A model generated the notes under the pieces. It was not told where the DNA came from, ran no database searches, and worked only from the letters and a program-made list of their open reading frames with translations. Made by a program: the position numbers and the translations under genes. From Lachnospiraceae bacterium (GTDB lineage Bacteria; Bacillota; Clostridia; Lachnospirales; Lachnospiraceae), in the NCBI GenBank assembly GCA_016301965.1, contig JAEDOO010000028.1:1-17123 (forward strand): a DNA stretch of 17,123 nucleotides. Reading direction: 5' to 3'. This document shows positions 6,635-14,610 of the stretch, in pieces (position 1 is the stretch's first letter; each line of letters starts with the position of its first letter).

Positions 6635-7984
6635 TTATCCTTCCAGAACCAGGCCTTCATGCCGCATCACATCGATCACCTGATTCACATACTTCTCACA
6701 TAAGCTGTCATCGGCAGCCTCTACCATTACACGAATCAAAGGTTCTGTCCCACTTTCACGCACCAGAATACGTCCGTCAGCGCCTAATGCCTCGGAAACC
6801 TTCTCCACCTCAGCCTGCATGGCAGGATTTTCTCTGGCTGTCTGCTTGTCAGCCACCCGCACATTCTTAAGAAGCTGCGGATAAATCTTAACCTCACCTG
6901 CCAAAGTTCCCAGCGTTGTTTTCGTTCTGGTCAGAACCTCCATGATCATCAGAGACGTCAAAATACCATCACCTGTAGATGCATAGCGGTTAAATATAAT
7001 ATGACCTGACTGTTCTCCGCCCAGACTATACCCATTAGCCTGCATATTTTCACTGACATATTTATCACCTACAGCAGTCTGCTCATAGTGAATGCCTTCT
7101 CTGTCGCAGGCCTTGTACAGACCGATATTTGACATGACAGTTGTCACAATGGTATCGCCATTAAGCTGTCCCTTTTCTTTCATATATTTTCCGCAGACAT
7201 ACAGGATCAGATCTCCGTTGATCACATGACCGTACTCATCTACAGCAATACAGCGGTCTGCATCCCCATCATAGGCAAAACCAACATCCAGCTGATTTTC
7301 CAGTACATATCGCTGCAGATATTCAATATGCGTAGAACCGCATTCTCTGTTAATATTTGTTCCATCCGGTGTATTGTTGATGACATAGGTCTTGGCGCCC
7401 AACGCATCAAATACACTCTTGGCAACAGATGACGCACTGCCGTTGGAACAGTCAATACCGACCTTCCAATTTTTATAAGAACGAGTAGGGATGGAGATCA
7501 GGTAACCGATATACCGATTTCTTCCGGCCACAAAATCCACTGTACGTCCTATATTTTCTCTGTGCGCAAAAGGTATCTCCGGAATATCGCCATCAATATA
7601 GGCTTCAATCTGTGCTTCAATAGCAGCATCCATTTTCTGCCCATTGCCATTGATCAGCTTAATTCCGTTATCATAAAAGGGATTATGGCTGGCAGAGATC
7701 ATGATACCACAGTCAAACTCATCGGTACGTACCACATATGCCACGCTGGGAGTCGTCGTAACGTGCAGAAGAAAAGCATCTGCACCGGAAGCTGTAAGTC
7801 CCGCCACAAGAGAATACTCAAACATGTAGCTGCTTCTTCTGGTATCTTTACCGATCACGATCTGTGCCTTATGCTCCCGTCCGAAATACCAACCCAGGAA
7901 ACGTCCCACTTTATATGCATGCTCTACTGTCAGATTTACATTTGCCTCTCCGCGAAATCCATCTGTTCCAAAATATTTACCCAT
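6635..7984 (-). CDS. glmM: Phosphoglucosamine mutase GlmM
   Basis: GlmM converts glucosamine-6-phosphate to glucosamine-1-phosphate in the cytoplasm, on the way to UDP-GlcNAc for peptidoglycan. The 449-residue product, a normal length, begins MGKYFGTDGFRG. It shows all family motifs: the phosphoserine loop ISASHNPFYDNGIK (96-109, catalytic Ser at about 99), the Mg-binding DGDADR (239-244), the sugar-specificity loop GGEQSG (322-327) and the phosphate-binding RESGTEPLIRVM (409-420). The ATG at 7982-7984 has GGAGG five bases upstream; the in-frame TTG four codons earlier overlaps that site and is unlikely. A strong promoter lies at 8100-8128, giving a leader of about 110 bases with no glmS-type ribozyme that I can see. 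Confidence 0.97.
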   Translation of the reverse strand: MGKYFGTDGFRGEANVNLTVEHAYKVGRFLGWYFGREHKAQIVIGKDTRRSSYMFEYSLVAGLTASGADAFLLHVTTTPSVAYVVRTDEFDCGIMISASHNPFYDNGIKLINGNGQKMDAAIEAQIEAYIDGDIPEIPFAHRENIGRTVDFVAGRNRYIGYLISIPTRSYKNWKVGIDCSNGSASSVAKSVFDALGAKTYVINNTPDGTNINRECGSTHIEYLQRYVLENQLDVGFAYDGDADRCIAVDEYGHVINGDLILYVCGKYMKEKGQLNGDTIVTTVMSNIGLYKACDREGIHYEQTAVGDKYVSENMQANGYSLGGEQSGHIIFNRYASTGDGILTSLMIMEVLTRTKTTLGTLAGEVKIYPQLLKNVRVADKQTARENPAMQAEVEKVSEALGADGRILVRESGTEPLIRVMVEAADDSLCEKYVNQVIDVMRHEGLVLEG

Positions 7985-8099
7985 CTTATCCTCCAAATCT
8001 GTGGATACTTATGATCTACATATTTTTATAGTTAAAATATGAATTTACCCTTGGTTTATCTATGCTTTTACCTGCATATTACAAGCTGCATTCTGCTCC

Positions 8100-8128
8100 A
8101 TTATAGTCACTGCAGCTGTTTTCGTCAA
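8100..8128 (-). promoter_or_regulatory. Sigma-A type promoter of glmM and the TPR lipoprotein gene, with flanking inverted repeat
   Basis: The minus strand carries TTGACG (8123-8128), a 17-bp spacer and a perfect TATAAT (8100-8105). The -35 box starts 9 bp past the cca stop with no terminator between, so readthrough from the upstream operon is also expected. A perfect 7-bp inverted repeat, AGCTGCA / TGCAGCT (8084-8090 and 8111-8117), brackets the -10 box and could be an operator. Confidence 0.85.
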
Positions 8129-8136
8129 TCTGCGGC

Positions 8137-9510
8137 TCATTTCTGCACGGTTATGCCCCGTTCCCGGGCATAAGCAAGCACCTGCGGCAAAGCTTTTTCT
8201 TTCTCCACACCACAAAGATGCAGATCATGGGCAAATGCCAGCACCTCAGAAAAAGCAGGCCCCGGCCGTAGTCCGGCCTTCACCAGATCCGCCCCCATCA
8301 CACAGGGACGAGACATGATCTCTTCATACAGTTCCAGCCGTTCCAGAAGAAATCTTTCCTCCTGTTCATCCCGAACAGCGCCATCTCTCCCCATCCGGTC
8401 ACTAAAAGACAGCAGCAGCAGATCTTTTGGTACCATGGCTGCGTCAAACATACGGTTTGTCGCAGCAAAAGAGGCTCTGTCTTTTCCCAGCTGATGCGGA
8501 CGCATATGCAGTTTTACCATGTTCAGGACATATTTATTCAGCTGTACCTCTGTGGTCAGCCGGCTTACAAAACGTTTTGCCAGGGGTACCCCCTCTGTCT
8601 CATGATTGATGGCCCGAAGACCCTTTTCTGTCATTTTTGTAGCTGTACTCTTGCCCATATCGTGACACAGTGCCGCCATCAGAAGATTTATGGCAGAAGA
8701 TGCCCTATCTTTTCGAAGTGCAGCCTGATCCAGCACCATCATCGTATGGGTCCATACATCCCCTTCCGGATGTGTTGCAGGATTCTGTTCCACGCCGATC
8801 AGACTTTTAAGCTCCGGAAACCAGATATCCAGCTGCTCCATTTTACGCATTTCGGAAAAGAACACGGAAGGCTTTGGTGCCTTAACCAGTGCCTTCTGCA
8901 GTTCACCCATAATACGTTCGCTGGCCAAAGCAGACAGATCCATCGTTTTTGCTAAGGCAATCGTCTCCTCTGCCACAGTGAAGCCAAAACGGGCTGCAAA
9001 CTGTGCTGCCCGAAGCACCCTTAAGGGATCCTCCACAAAAGTCACACTGTTTACATGGCGAAGAACACCTTTATGCAGATCCTCAATACCGCCGAAATGA
9101 TCGATCACCTTACCGGTCAGTACATCCTCCATCAGCGCATTCATGGTAAAATCCCGGCGAAGAGCCGCTTTATACGTTCCCAGATAGGGATCTACATACA
9201 CCGCAAAATCCTTGTGCCCCCTCCCGGTAGCCTCTTCTTTTCTCGGCATGGCAATATCCAGTCCATATCCCCGAAGACCATAGATTCCGAAACTGGCACC
9301 CATCTCCGTTCGTTTTCCCAGACTGTCCAGAATAACCCCCAGCGTTTCCGGTGAAATGCCATGGATCTCAATATCAATATCCTTATTTTCCATGCCCATC
9401 AGCTTATCGCGCACACAGCCGCCGACGAAATACGTGCTTCCGCCGGCTGCCTGCACCCGTAATGCTATCTCATGGGCCATCTCTACATCTTTATTACTCA
9501 TATCAGTCAT
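8137..9510 (-). CDS. cca: CCA tRNA nucleotidyltransferase with HD domain
   Basis: This enzyme should add or repair the 3' CCA of tRNAs using CTP and ATP. The 457-residue product has the class II nucleotidyltransferase head: GGCVRD (30-35), the metal-binding DIDIE (44-48), and RRDFTMNAL (118-126). The poly(A)-polymerase-family helical domain follows (for example DPLRVLRAAQFAARFGF, 161-177). A C-terminal HD phosphohydrolase-like domain has H255, the HD pair at 283-284 and H303. Poly(A) polymerases share this head, but the three tRNA genes here carry no CCA, which makes the CCA-adding role the natural reading. The start ATG overlaps the prfA stop by 8 bp with no clear ribosome binding site, so it is probably coupled; an ATG three codons later is also possible. 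Confidence 0.92.
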   Translation of the reverse strand: MTDMSNKDVEMAHEIALRVQAAGGSTYFVGGCVRDKLMGMENKDIDIEIHGISPETLGVILDSLGKRTEMGASFGIYGLRGYGLDIAMPRKEEATGRGHKDFAVYVDPYLGTYKAALRRDFTMNALMEDVLTGKVIDHFGGIEDLHKGVLRHVNSVTFVEDPLRVLRAAQFAARFGFTVAEETIALAKTMDLSALASERIMGELQKALVKAPKPSVFFSEMRKMEQLDIWFPELKSLIGVEQNPATHPEGDVWTHTMMVLDQAALRKDRASSAINLLMAALCHDMGKSTATKMTEKGLRAINHETEGVPLAKRFVSRLTTEVQLNKYVLNMVKLHMRPHQLGKDRASFAATNRMFDAAMVPKDLLLLSFSDRMGRDGAVRDEQEERFLLERLELYEEIMSRPCVMGADLVKAGLRPGPAFSEVLAFAHDLHLCGVEKEKALPQVLAYARERGITVQK

Positions 9511-10588
9511 TCAATTTTGCCAGCTTTGCCGCCTGGTCTGCGCTGGTCAGCTGGTCGATGATCTCGTCCAGATCGCCGTTTAAGATTTCGTTCAGACGAT
9601 GGCTGGTATATTTGATCCGATGATCCGTCACACGTCCCTGTGGAAAATTATAGGTACGGATCTTCTCAGAACGGTCACCTGTTCCCACCTGACTTCTTCT
9701 GGCCTCAGCCTCCGCATCGTGGCGCTTCTGCAGTTCCAGGTCATACAAACGGGAACGCAGTACCTTGATGGCCTTATCCTTATTCTTAAGCTGGGATTTC
9801 TCATCCTGGCAGGAGATCACGATACCTGTAGGGATGTGCGTCAGGCGAACAGCAGAGTCTGTGGTATTTACGCACTGTCCGCCGTTTCCGGACGCGCGGA
9901 ACACATCAAATTTACATTCGTTCAGATCCAGCTCAAAATCGATTTCCTCCGCTTCCGGCATAATAGCCACGGTAATCGTGGAGGTATGGATACGGCCGCC
10001 GGATTCTGTCTCCGGCACACGCTGTACACGATGTACACCGCTCTCATATTTCAGCCGGGAATAAGCACCGGCACCATTGATCATAAAAGTAACTTCCTTA
10101 AAACCGCCGATACCGTTCTCATTCAGACTCAGCATCTCTGTCTTCCAGCGGCGGCTCTCCGCATATTTTACCAGCATACGATAGATCTCTGCCGCAAACA
10201 GAGCAGCCTCATCTCCGCCGGCACCGGCACGGATCTCGACAATAACGTTTTTCTGATCGTTGGGATCCTTAGGCAGAAGCGCCACTTTCAGCTGCTGTTC
10301 CAGCTCCTGGATCTCCTTTTTTGCATCGGAAAGCTCTTCCTTGAGCATTTCACGCATTTCCTCGTCCTTTTCCTCGTCCAGAAGCATCAGACTGTCCTCG
10401 ATGGTCTCCTGGCATTTCTTGTAGGCTTTATACGTATCCACCACCGGCTGCAGCTCTGCCTGATCCCGCATCAGCTTCTGAAAACGGGCAGAATCCCCTG
10501 CCACTGCCGGTTCGTTTAATTCATTTAAGATCTCCTCCAGACGAATCTGCAGGGTTTCCAGTTTATCCATCATTGCACTGTCAAACAT
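9503..10588 (-). CDS. prfA: Peptide chain release factor 1
   Basis: RF1 recognises UAA and UAG in the ribosomal A site and triggers peptide release. The 361-residue product has the usual length and order: a coiled N-terminal domain (about 1-105), the codon-recognition domain with the tripeptide PET at 192-194 (P-x-T type as in RF1, not the SPF of RF2), and the catalytic GGQ at 236-238 in ASGNGGQCVN. The ATG at 10586-10588 has AGGAGG 8 bases upstream. The gene starts 3 bp after prmC, whose product methylates the GGQ glutamine, so enzyme and substrate are co-expressed. Confidence 0.97.
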   Translation of the reverse strand: MFDSAMMDKLETLQIRLEEILNELNEPAVAGDSARFQKLMRDQAELQPVVDTYKAYKKCQETIEDSLMLLDEEKDEEMREMLKEELSDAKKEIQELEQQLKVALLPKDPNDQKNVIVEIRAGAGGDEAALFAAEIYRMLVKYAESRRWKTEMLSLNENGIGGFKEVTFMINGAGAYSRLKYESGVHRVQRVPETESGGRIHTSTITVAIMPEAEEIDFELDLNECKFDVFRASGNGGQCVNTTDSAVRLTHIPTGIVISCQDEKSQLKNKDKAIKVLRSRLYDLELQKRHDAEAEARRSQVGTGDRSEKIRTYNFPQGRVTDHRIKYTSHRLNEILNGDLDEIIDQLTSADQAAKLAKLND

Positions 10589-10591
10589 CTC

Positions 10592-11461
10592 TTACTCCTC
10601 CTGTTGTTCATCTGCTTTCCATCCCAAAGCCACCCGGTCAAGGCCGGCCAGATCCTTCAGGATTTCTATATCATTATAGCCTGCATTGTTTAAAAGTTCC
10701 GTCAGCGCCTGCCCCTGATCGTAACCGATCTCAAAGGCCAGAAGCCCTCCGGGAACCAGAAAACGCCGGGCATCCGCAACAATTTTCCGATAAAAATCCA
10801 GACCATCCTCACCACCGTCAAGAGCCAGTAACGGTTCATGGTCCCTCACCTCTGCATCCAGAGTTAAGATTACATTTCTCACAATATACGGCGGATTAGA
10901 TACGATGATTTCATAAGTATCGTCTATATTTTCCCACAGATCACTGCGGATAAACCGTGCTTTACATTCCAGTCTGTCCGCATTCTGACGGGCCACACAA
11001 AGCGCCTCTTCAGAAATATCCGCACCGGTACCCAAAAGCCCGTTTGTTTCCTTCAAAAGGCTCAAAAGTATACATCCGCTGCCTGTACACATGTCCAGTA
11101 TCCGTCTTTTTTTATTCTTTGGGAGAGGTACACTTGCAAGACGCGTCAGCACCGCCTCCACCAGCACTTCTGTATCCATTCTGGGAATCAATACATTTTC
11201 ATTGACCCAAAAAGGATAGCCCATAAACCACGCTTCACCCGTGATCTGCTGAACGGGAATGTGCTGCTTTCTCTTCTCCAGCATCTTTGACAGACTGCAC
11301 ACCTCTTCAGCGCTTAAGCATCTATCACGCTTCAGCGTATACTCCATACGGCTCATGCCCGTCACATAAGAAAGCATAAGCCAGGCATCACTGTCCGCGT
11401 CCGTTATTTTGGCATTTTCCAAAGCGACAGAAGCTTTTCTCAGCCATTCCTGGGCCGTCAT
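10592..11461 (-). CDS. prmC: Release factor glutamine methyltransferase PrmC (HemK)
   Basis: PrmC uses S-adenosylmethionine to N5-methylate the glutamine of the GGQ motif in release factors. The 289-residue product has the N-terminal helical substrate-binding domain (1-75), the linker motif GYPFWVNENVLIPRMDTE (81-98), the SAM-binding glycine-rich stretch ILDMCTGSGCILLSL (121-135) and the catalytic NPPY (189-192). The family pattern is usually IPRPET-E; here it is IPRMDTE, a small departure. The start overlaps the yqhQ stop by 4 bp (ATGA), and the stop lies 3 bp before prfA. Confidence 0.96.
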   Translation of the reverse strand: MTAQEWLRKASVALENAKITDADSDAWLMLSYVTGMSRMEYTLKRDRCLSAEEVCSLSKMLEKRKQHIPVQQITGEAWFMGYPFWVNENVLIPRMDTEVLVEAVLTRLASVPLPKNKKRRILDMCTGSGCILLSLLKETNGLLGTGADISEEALCVARQNADRLECKARFIRSDLWENIDDTYEIIVSNPPYIVRNVILTLDAEVRDHEPLLALDGGEDGLDFYRKIVADARRFLVPGGLLAFEIGYDQGQALTELLNNAGYNDIEILKDLAGLDRVALGWKADEQQEE

Positions 11462-12411
11462 CCTTCCTTAACCTCAACACCATTTTCCGAAAGATAGGCT
11501 TTCCAGTCAAAAACCGCTTCCACTGCAGCAATAGCCACTTCCACCATGGAATCATCCGGCTCAGCAGTTGTCAGTTTTTGCAGCCAAAGGCCCGGCTTGC
11601 TCAGAAGGCGGATCACCGGATTATCACTGCTGCCCGCCAGACGGATGATCTCGTAGGATACTCCGGCGATCACCGGAATCAGAAGAAAACGGATCACAAT
11701 CCGCCACAGCGGAGATTCCACACGAATAAACAGAAAAAAGATAACACTGACAACCACCACAAAAAACAGGAAACTGGTACCGCAGCGTTTATGCTCGCGT
11801 GAACTTTTCAAAACATTCTCCACATTCAACTCCAGTCCATGTTCGATACAATTGATGCACTTGTGCTCTGCGCCGTGATACATAAAGGTTCTCTGAATAT
11901 CCTTCATCCGGGAGATCAGGAGAATATAGCCAAAAAAGATCAGCAGCCGGATACATGCCTCCAGAATAGTAATCAACATTTCTGATGTTGTCACCAAACG
12001 AAGTACGCGAGAAGCAAAATAGGGAAGCATGATAAACAGGCCCACACACAACACCAGTGACAGCATTACGGCACCGGTCATCATTATTTTGTCTTCCTTT
12101 TCCTTCTTTTTCTGCAGTTTTTCTATTTCCTCTTCGGTCTGAGGCTGTAGTTTTTCTTCTTCCTCATCCTCGTAAAATGTGGAAGAATACATCAGACATT
12201 TCGTTCCGATCACCAGAGATTCCAGAAAATTAAATACCCCGCGGACAATCGGCACTTTATATGCCCATTTCCAGGAAACCAGCGGCTTATAGGGATCTAC
12301 CTTTACCTCGATGTCTCCATCCGGTTTTCGCACCGCCACAGAGTAGACATCTTTGTGCCGCATCATGATTCCTTCCAATACGGCCTGTCCGCCAATATTC
12401 GATGATTTCAT
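11458..12411 (-). CDS. yqhQ: DUF1385 membrane protein (YqhQ-like), function unknown
   Basis: The 317-residue product carries the DUF1385 signature GGQAVLEGIMMR (7-18) and a later HGAEHKCINCIEHGLEL with invariant-looking His, Glu and Cys residues. These alternate with about four hydrophobic segments: MMTGAVMLSLVLCVGLFIML, a segment near LITILEACIRLLIFFGYILL, FLFFVVVVSVIFFLFI and IVIRFLLIPVIAGVSYEII. A highly acidic and lysine-rich stretch precedes the first. The end, EPDDSMVEVAIAAVEAV, is typical of the family. The ATG at 12409-12411 has GGAGG upstream; the in-frame TTG earlier overlaps that site. No function is established to my knowledge. The conserved His/Cys/Glu pattern suggests metal binding (inference). 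It leads the prmC-prfA-cca operon. Confidence 0.9.
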   Translation of the reverse strand: MKSSNIGGQAVLEGIMMRHKDVYSVAVRKPDGDIEVKVDPYKPLVSWKWAYKVPIVRGVFNFLESLVIGTKCLMYSSTFYEDEEEEKLQPQTEEEIEKLQKKKEKEDKIMMTGAVMLSLVLCVGLFIMLPYFASRVLRLVTTSEMLITILEACIRLLIFFGYILLISRMKDIQRTFMYHGAEHKCINCIEHGLELNVENVLKSSREHKRCGTSFLFFVVVVSVIFFLFIRVESPLWRIVIRFLLIPVIAGVSYEIIRLAGSSDNPVIRLLSKPGLWLQKLTTAEPDDSMVEVAIAAVEAVFDWKAYLSENGVEVKEG

Positions 12412-12462
12412 TATACCCTCCAATATGCCTTATGCGCATTATTTACAGATTTTCCGTATGTA

Positions 12463-12496
12463 TGAAAATAGGTTGAGATCTGCCGACCTCAACCTA
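12463..12496 (-). terminator. Intrinsic terminator of rpmE
   Basis: Read leftward, TAGGTTGAGGTC pairs with GATCTCAACCTA (12 bp, one wobble) around a GGCA loop and is followed by TTTTC. It starts 25 bases after the rpmE stop. It should largely separate rpmE from yqhQ, although no clear promoter is visible for yqhQ in the 50 bp that remain, so some readthrough may matter. Confidence 0.85.
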
Positions 12497-12521
12497 ATCA
12501 CATCAACGATTTTATGGATGA

Positions 12522-12722
12522 TTATTTCACACCATATTTCTTGTTGAATCTCTCGATACGTCCGCGAGCGGATGTAGCCTTCTGCTGTCCTGTATAGAAC
12601 GGATGGCATTTGGAGCAGATCTCAACATGCAGATCCTCTTTTGTGGAACCTGTTACAAATGTGTTACCGCAGTTGCAGGTAACTGTAGCCTGATAGTATG
12701 CCGGCTGGATAGCTTCTCTCAT
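12522..12722 (-). CDS. rpmE: 50S ribosomal protein L31, zinc-binding type
   Basis: L31 bridges the large and small ribosomal subunits. The 66-residue product begins MREAIQPAYY and has four cysteines, C16, C18, C36 and C39 (CNC and CSKC), the zinc-ribbon pattern of the RpmE form rather than the cysteine-free paralogue induced under zinc starvation. The C-terminal KATSARGRIERFNKKYGVK is standard. The ATG at 12720-12722 has GAGGTG 6 bases upstream; a GTG three codons earlier sits in that site. The gene has its own promoter, a leader with a hairpin, and a terminator. Confidence 0.97.
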   Translation of the reverse strand: MREAIQPAYYQATVTCNCGNTFVTGSTKEDLHVEICSKCHPFYTGQQKATSARGRIERFNKKYGVK

Positions 12723-12753
12723 GATATTCACCTCTTACTTTTTTCATTATTCC

Positions 12754-12773
12754 TTGAAATCTGTATATTTCAA
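12754..12773 (-). promoter_or_regulatory. Stem-loop in the rpmE 5' leader
   Basis: A perfect 7-bp AT-rich stem (TTGAAAT / ATTTCAA) with a 6-base loop lies in the roughly 70-base leader of rpmE, about 30 bases upstream of the start codon. Structured leaders that bind their own ribosomal protein are known for several r-protein genes. Whether this is one is inference. Confidence 0.4.
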
Positions 12774-12799
12774 CTTGATTAAATTCAAACAGCTTCGTA

Positions 12800-12828
12800 A
12801 TTGTAACATACATAATAGTAAAAAGCAA
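12800..12828 (-). promoter_or_regulatory. Sigma-A type promoter of rpmE
   Basis: The minus strand carries TTGCTT (12823-12828), a 17-bp spacer and TACAAT (12800-12805). It lies in the gap between rho and rpmE and predicts a leader of about 70 bases. Confidence 0.75.
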
Positions 12829-12888
12829 GTATAAACCTGTTTTTTTATCCTGCTTTTTGTATCTGCCACATTCCTGTACGGCAAACGA

Positions 12889-14286
12889 TCACAGCAGCTT
12901 CTGTTTTTTCATCATCTGTACGAATTCTGCATTGTTGGCCGTACGGGAGAACATATTCAGGATATTCTCCACTGCCTCATCTGCCTTAAGGCCGTTTAAA
13001 GCCTTACGCATATTGTAAACCGTCTCCTGCTCTTCCGGGCTCAGGAGAAGATCTTCTCTCCGGGTACCAGATTTTTGGATGTCTATAGCCGGAAATACTC
13101 TCTTTTCCTGCAGCTTGCGATCCAGAACCAGTTCCATATTGCCGGTACCTTTAAATTCCTCATAAACCACGTCATCCATCTTGCTGCCCGTATCCACCAG
13201 AGCTGTTGCCAGTATCGTCAGGCTGCCGCCTTCTCGCATATTTCTGGCAGCACCGAAAAATCTCTTGGGCATATGCAGAGCCGCCGGATCAAGACCGCCG
13301 GACAGAGTACGGCCACTGGGCGGTACTGTCAGATTATACGCTCTGGCCAGACGGGTAATGCTGTCCAGCAGGATCGTCACGTCTTTTTTATGTTCCACCA
13401 GGCGTTTAGCTCTCTCGATCACCATCTCAGATACACGCTTATGATGCTCCGGAAGCTCATCAAAGGTAGAATAGATCACTTCCACATTCTCGCCGCGAAT
13501 GGCTTCTTTAATATCCGTTACCTCCTCCGGGCGCTCATCGATCAGCAGAATGATCAGATGCATCTCCGGATTATTGTACAGAATGGATTTTGCGCAGTCC
13601 TTTAACAGCGTTGTCTTGCCGGCTTTTGGCGGGGATACGATCATTCCTCGCTGTCCCTTACCCACCGGACTGATCAGATCCATGATCCGCATGGCCATGC
13701 TTCCGCCGGGACGTTCCAGGCGCATCCGGACATTGGGAAATACCGGCGTCATATCCTCAAAATTGCGTTTTCTGGTGTTTTCTCCAGGTGCCATACCATT
13801 GATGGCTGTCACATATAGCAGTGCTGAATACTTTTCTCCCGGGCTCTTGATACGAGTATTACCCCGGACAATATCGCCTGTCTTCATATTGAAGCGGCGG
13901 ATCTGAGACGGCGATACATAGACATCGTTATCACCAGGCATAAAATTATCTGAACGGATAAACCCAAAACCACCATCCTGTACAACTTCCAGAATACCTT
14001 CGGCCGCCTGTCCGCTGTCCAGCTGCTTATGCTCTGTGCGTATCTCCTCTATCTGTTCTTCTTTTTCCCGAAATTCTTTTCTCGGTGTATAAGCTGTTTT
14101 TTCCTCTTTTACCGCCTGCACCGGTATCTCTGTTTTTTCTGCTTTTTCTGTTTTTTCTTTCTCGTCAGCCTCAACCATTTTTTCGATCAGCTGCTCTTTT
14201 CTAAGCGTAGAAATCCCTTTTAAACCTCTGTGCTTGGCCAGATCACGAAGGACACTTGCAGACAGAGATTCATATTTTTCTCTCAT
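12889..14286 (-). CDS. rho: Transcription termination factor Rho
   Basis: Rho is the hexameric RNA helicase that ends factor-dependent transcription. The 465-residue product has an N-terminal helical Rho_N region (about 8-37, SVLRDLAKHRGLKG), a highly charged Lys/Glu linker (about 40-92) absent from the shortest Rho proteins, and the cold-shock-like RNA-binding domain (EGILEVVQDGGFGFIRS, 96-112). The RecA-type ATPase follows, with Walker A PPKAGKTT (219-226), IDERPEEVTD (249-258) and Walker B ILLDSITRLARAYN (305-318). I give the ATG at 14284-14286. The TTG directly before it is an alternative and lies better placed (9 bases) after the AGAGGT site, so the first residue is uncertain by one codon. 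A promoter is at 14352-14380. I see no hairpin plus U-tract just after the stop. Confidence 0.97.
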   Translation of the reverse strand: MREKYESLSASVLRDLAKHRGLKGISTLRKEQLIEKMVEADEKEKTEKAEKTEIPVQAVKEEKTAYTPRKEFREKEEQIEEIRTEHKQLDSGQAAEGILEVVQDGGFGFIRSDNFMPGDNDVYVSPSQIRRFNMKTGDIVRGNTRIKSPGEKYSALLYVTAINGMAPGENTRKRNFEDMTPVFPNVRMRLERPGGSMAMRIMDLISPVGKGQRGMIVSPPKAGKTTLLKDCAKSILYNNPEMHLIILLIDERPEEVTDIKEAIRGENVEVIYSTFDELPEHHKRVSEMVIERAKRLVEHKKDVTILLDSITRLARAYNLTVPPSGRTLSGGLDPAALHMPKRFFGAARNMREGGSLTILATALVDTGSKMDDVVYEEFKGTGNMELVLDRKLQEKRVFPAIDIQKSGTRREDLLLSPEEQETVYNMRKALNGLKADEAVENILNMFSRTANNAEFVQMMKKQKLL

Positions 14287-14351
14287 CAATGTTCAGTTAC
14301 CTCTGTTGGGGAAATTATTAACGATTGGAAACAATAGAATATATTTGCTAT

Positions 14352-14380
14352 ATCATACACTATGTTTTCTCTTTTTTCAA
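14352..14380 (-). promoter_or_regulatory. Sigma-A type promoter of rho
   Basis: The minus strand carries TTGAAA (14375-14380), a 17-bp spacer and TATGAT (14352-14357). The predicted leader is about 60 bases. It lies between rho and the 46-bp element after tRNA-Leu. Confidence 0.8.
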
Positions 14381-14437
14381 GCCGAAATCAAAATCAAGCA
14401 TTGGCTCTCCGGACTATTTTCTCCGTGTATGACAATC

Positions 14438-14483
14438 AAAAATGATCCACTGGACCATTTATTGATATGCATGGCAATAAAAA
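14438..14483 (-). repeat. Post-tRNA 46-bp element, copy A (second hairpin after the tRNA-Leu terminator)
   Basis: This segment starts at the U-run of the tRNA-Leu terminator and matches 16895-16940 at about 37 of 46 positions. The shared consensus on the minus strand is TTGCCATRCATATSAA followed by GGTCCAGTGGA and a T-run. Its 3' half folds as an AAATGGTCC / GGATCATTT stem with an AGT loop (14440-14460). See the matching copy for the compensatory differences. Confidence 0.65.
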
Positions 14484-14520
14484 CGTGTATTCTTTTCTCT
14501 TTTCCGAGAAAAGAATACAC
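14479..14520 (-). terminator. Intrinsic terminator of tRNA-Leu
   Basis: A perfect 15-bp inverted repeat (GTGTATTCTTTTCTC and its complement, 14485-14520) with a 6-base loop begins 8 bases after the tRNA. It is followed on the minus strand by GTTTTTATT. It should also end any transcript reading through from the two-component operon. Confidence 0.9.
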
Positions 14521-14528
14521 ATTTTTCA

Positions 14529-14610
14529 TGCGGAAAAAGGGACTTGAACCCTCACGCCTTACGGCACAGGAACCTAAATCCTGCACGTCTGCCAATTCCG
14601 TCATTTCCGC
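14529..14610 (-). tRNA. tRNA-Leu (anticodon UAG)
   Basis: This is an 82-base class II tRNA. The acceptor strands GCGGAAA and TTTCCGC pair fully, with discriminator A. The anticodon stem CAGGA / TCCTG encloses the loop TTTAGGT, giving anticodon TAG (reads CUA, and CUN by wobble). A long variable arm (TGCCGTAAGGCG) and a T-loop TTCAAGT are present. No CCA is encoded: the base after the discriminator begins TGAAAA. Confidence 0.96.

Noticed and set aside
7985..8099. A glmS-type ribozyme or other riboswitch in the glmM leader
   Set aside because: I could find no recognisable conserved core or strong stem in these AT-rich bases apart from the dyad around the promoter.
14029..14223. A Phe/Cys-rich 64-codon plus-strand frame resembling a membrane peptide
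   Set aside because: It is the antisense of the Lys/Glu-rich linker of Rho; the reverse complement of such codons always reads as Phe/Leu/Cys-rich.
14377..14604. A 75-codon minus-strand frame over tRNA-Leu, and a similar 106-codon frame over the tRNA-Gln/His unit (16792-17112), whose translations share an IHMKKRSSG-like stretch
   Set aside because: The similarity is explained by the repeated 46-bp element. Both frames run through tRNAs and intrinsic terminators and have no binding site.
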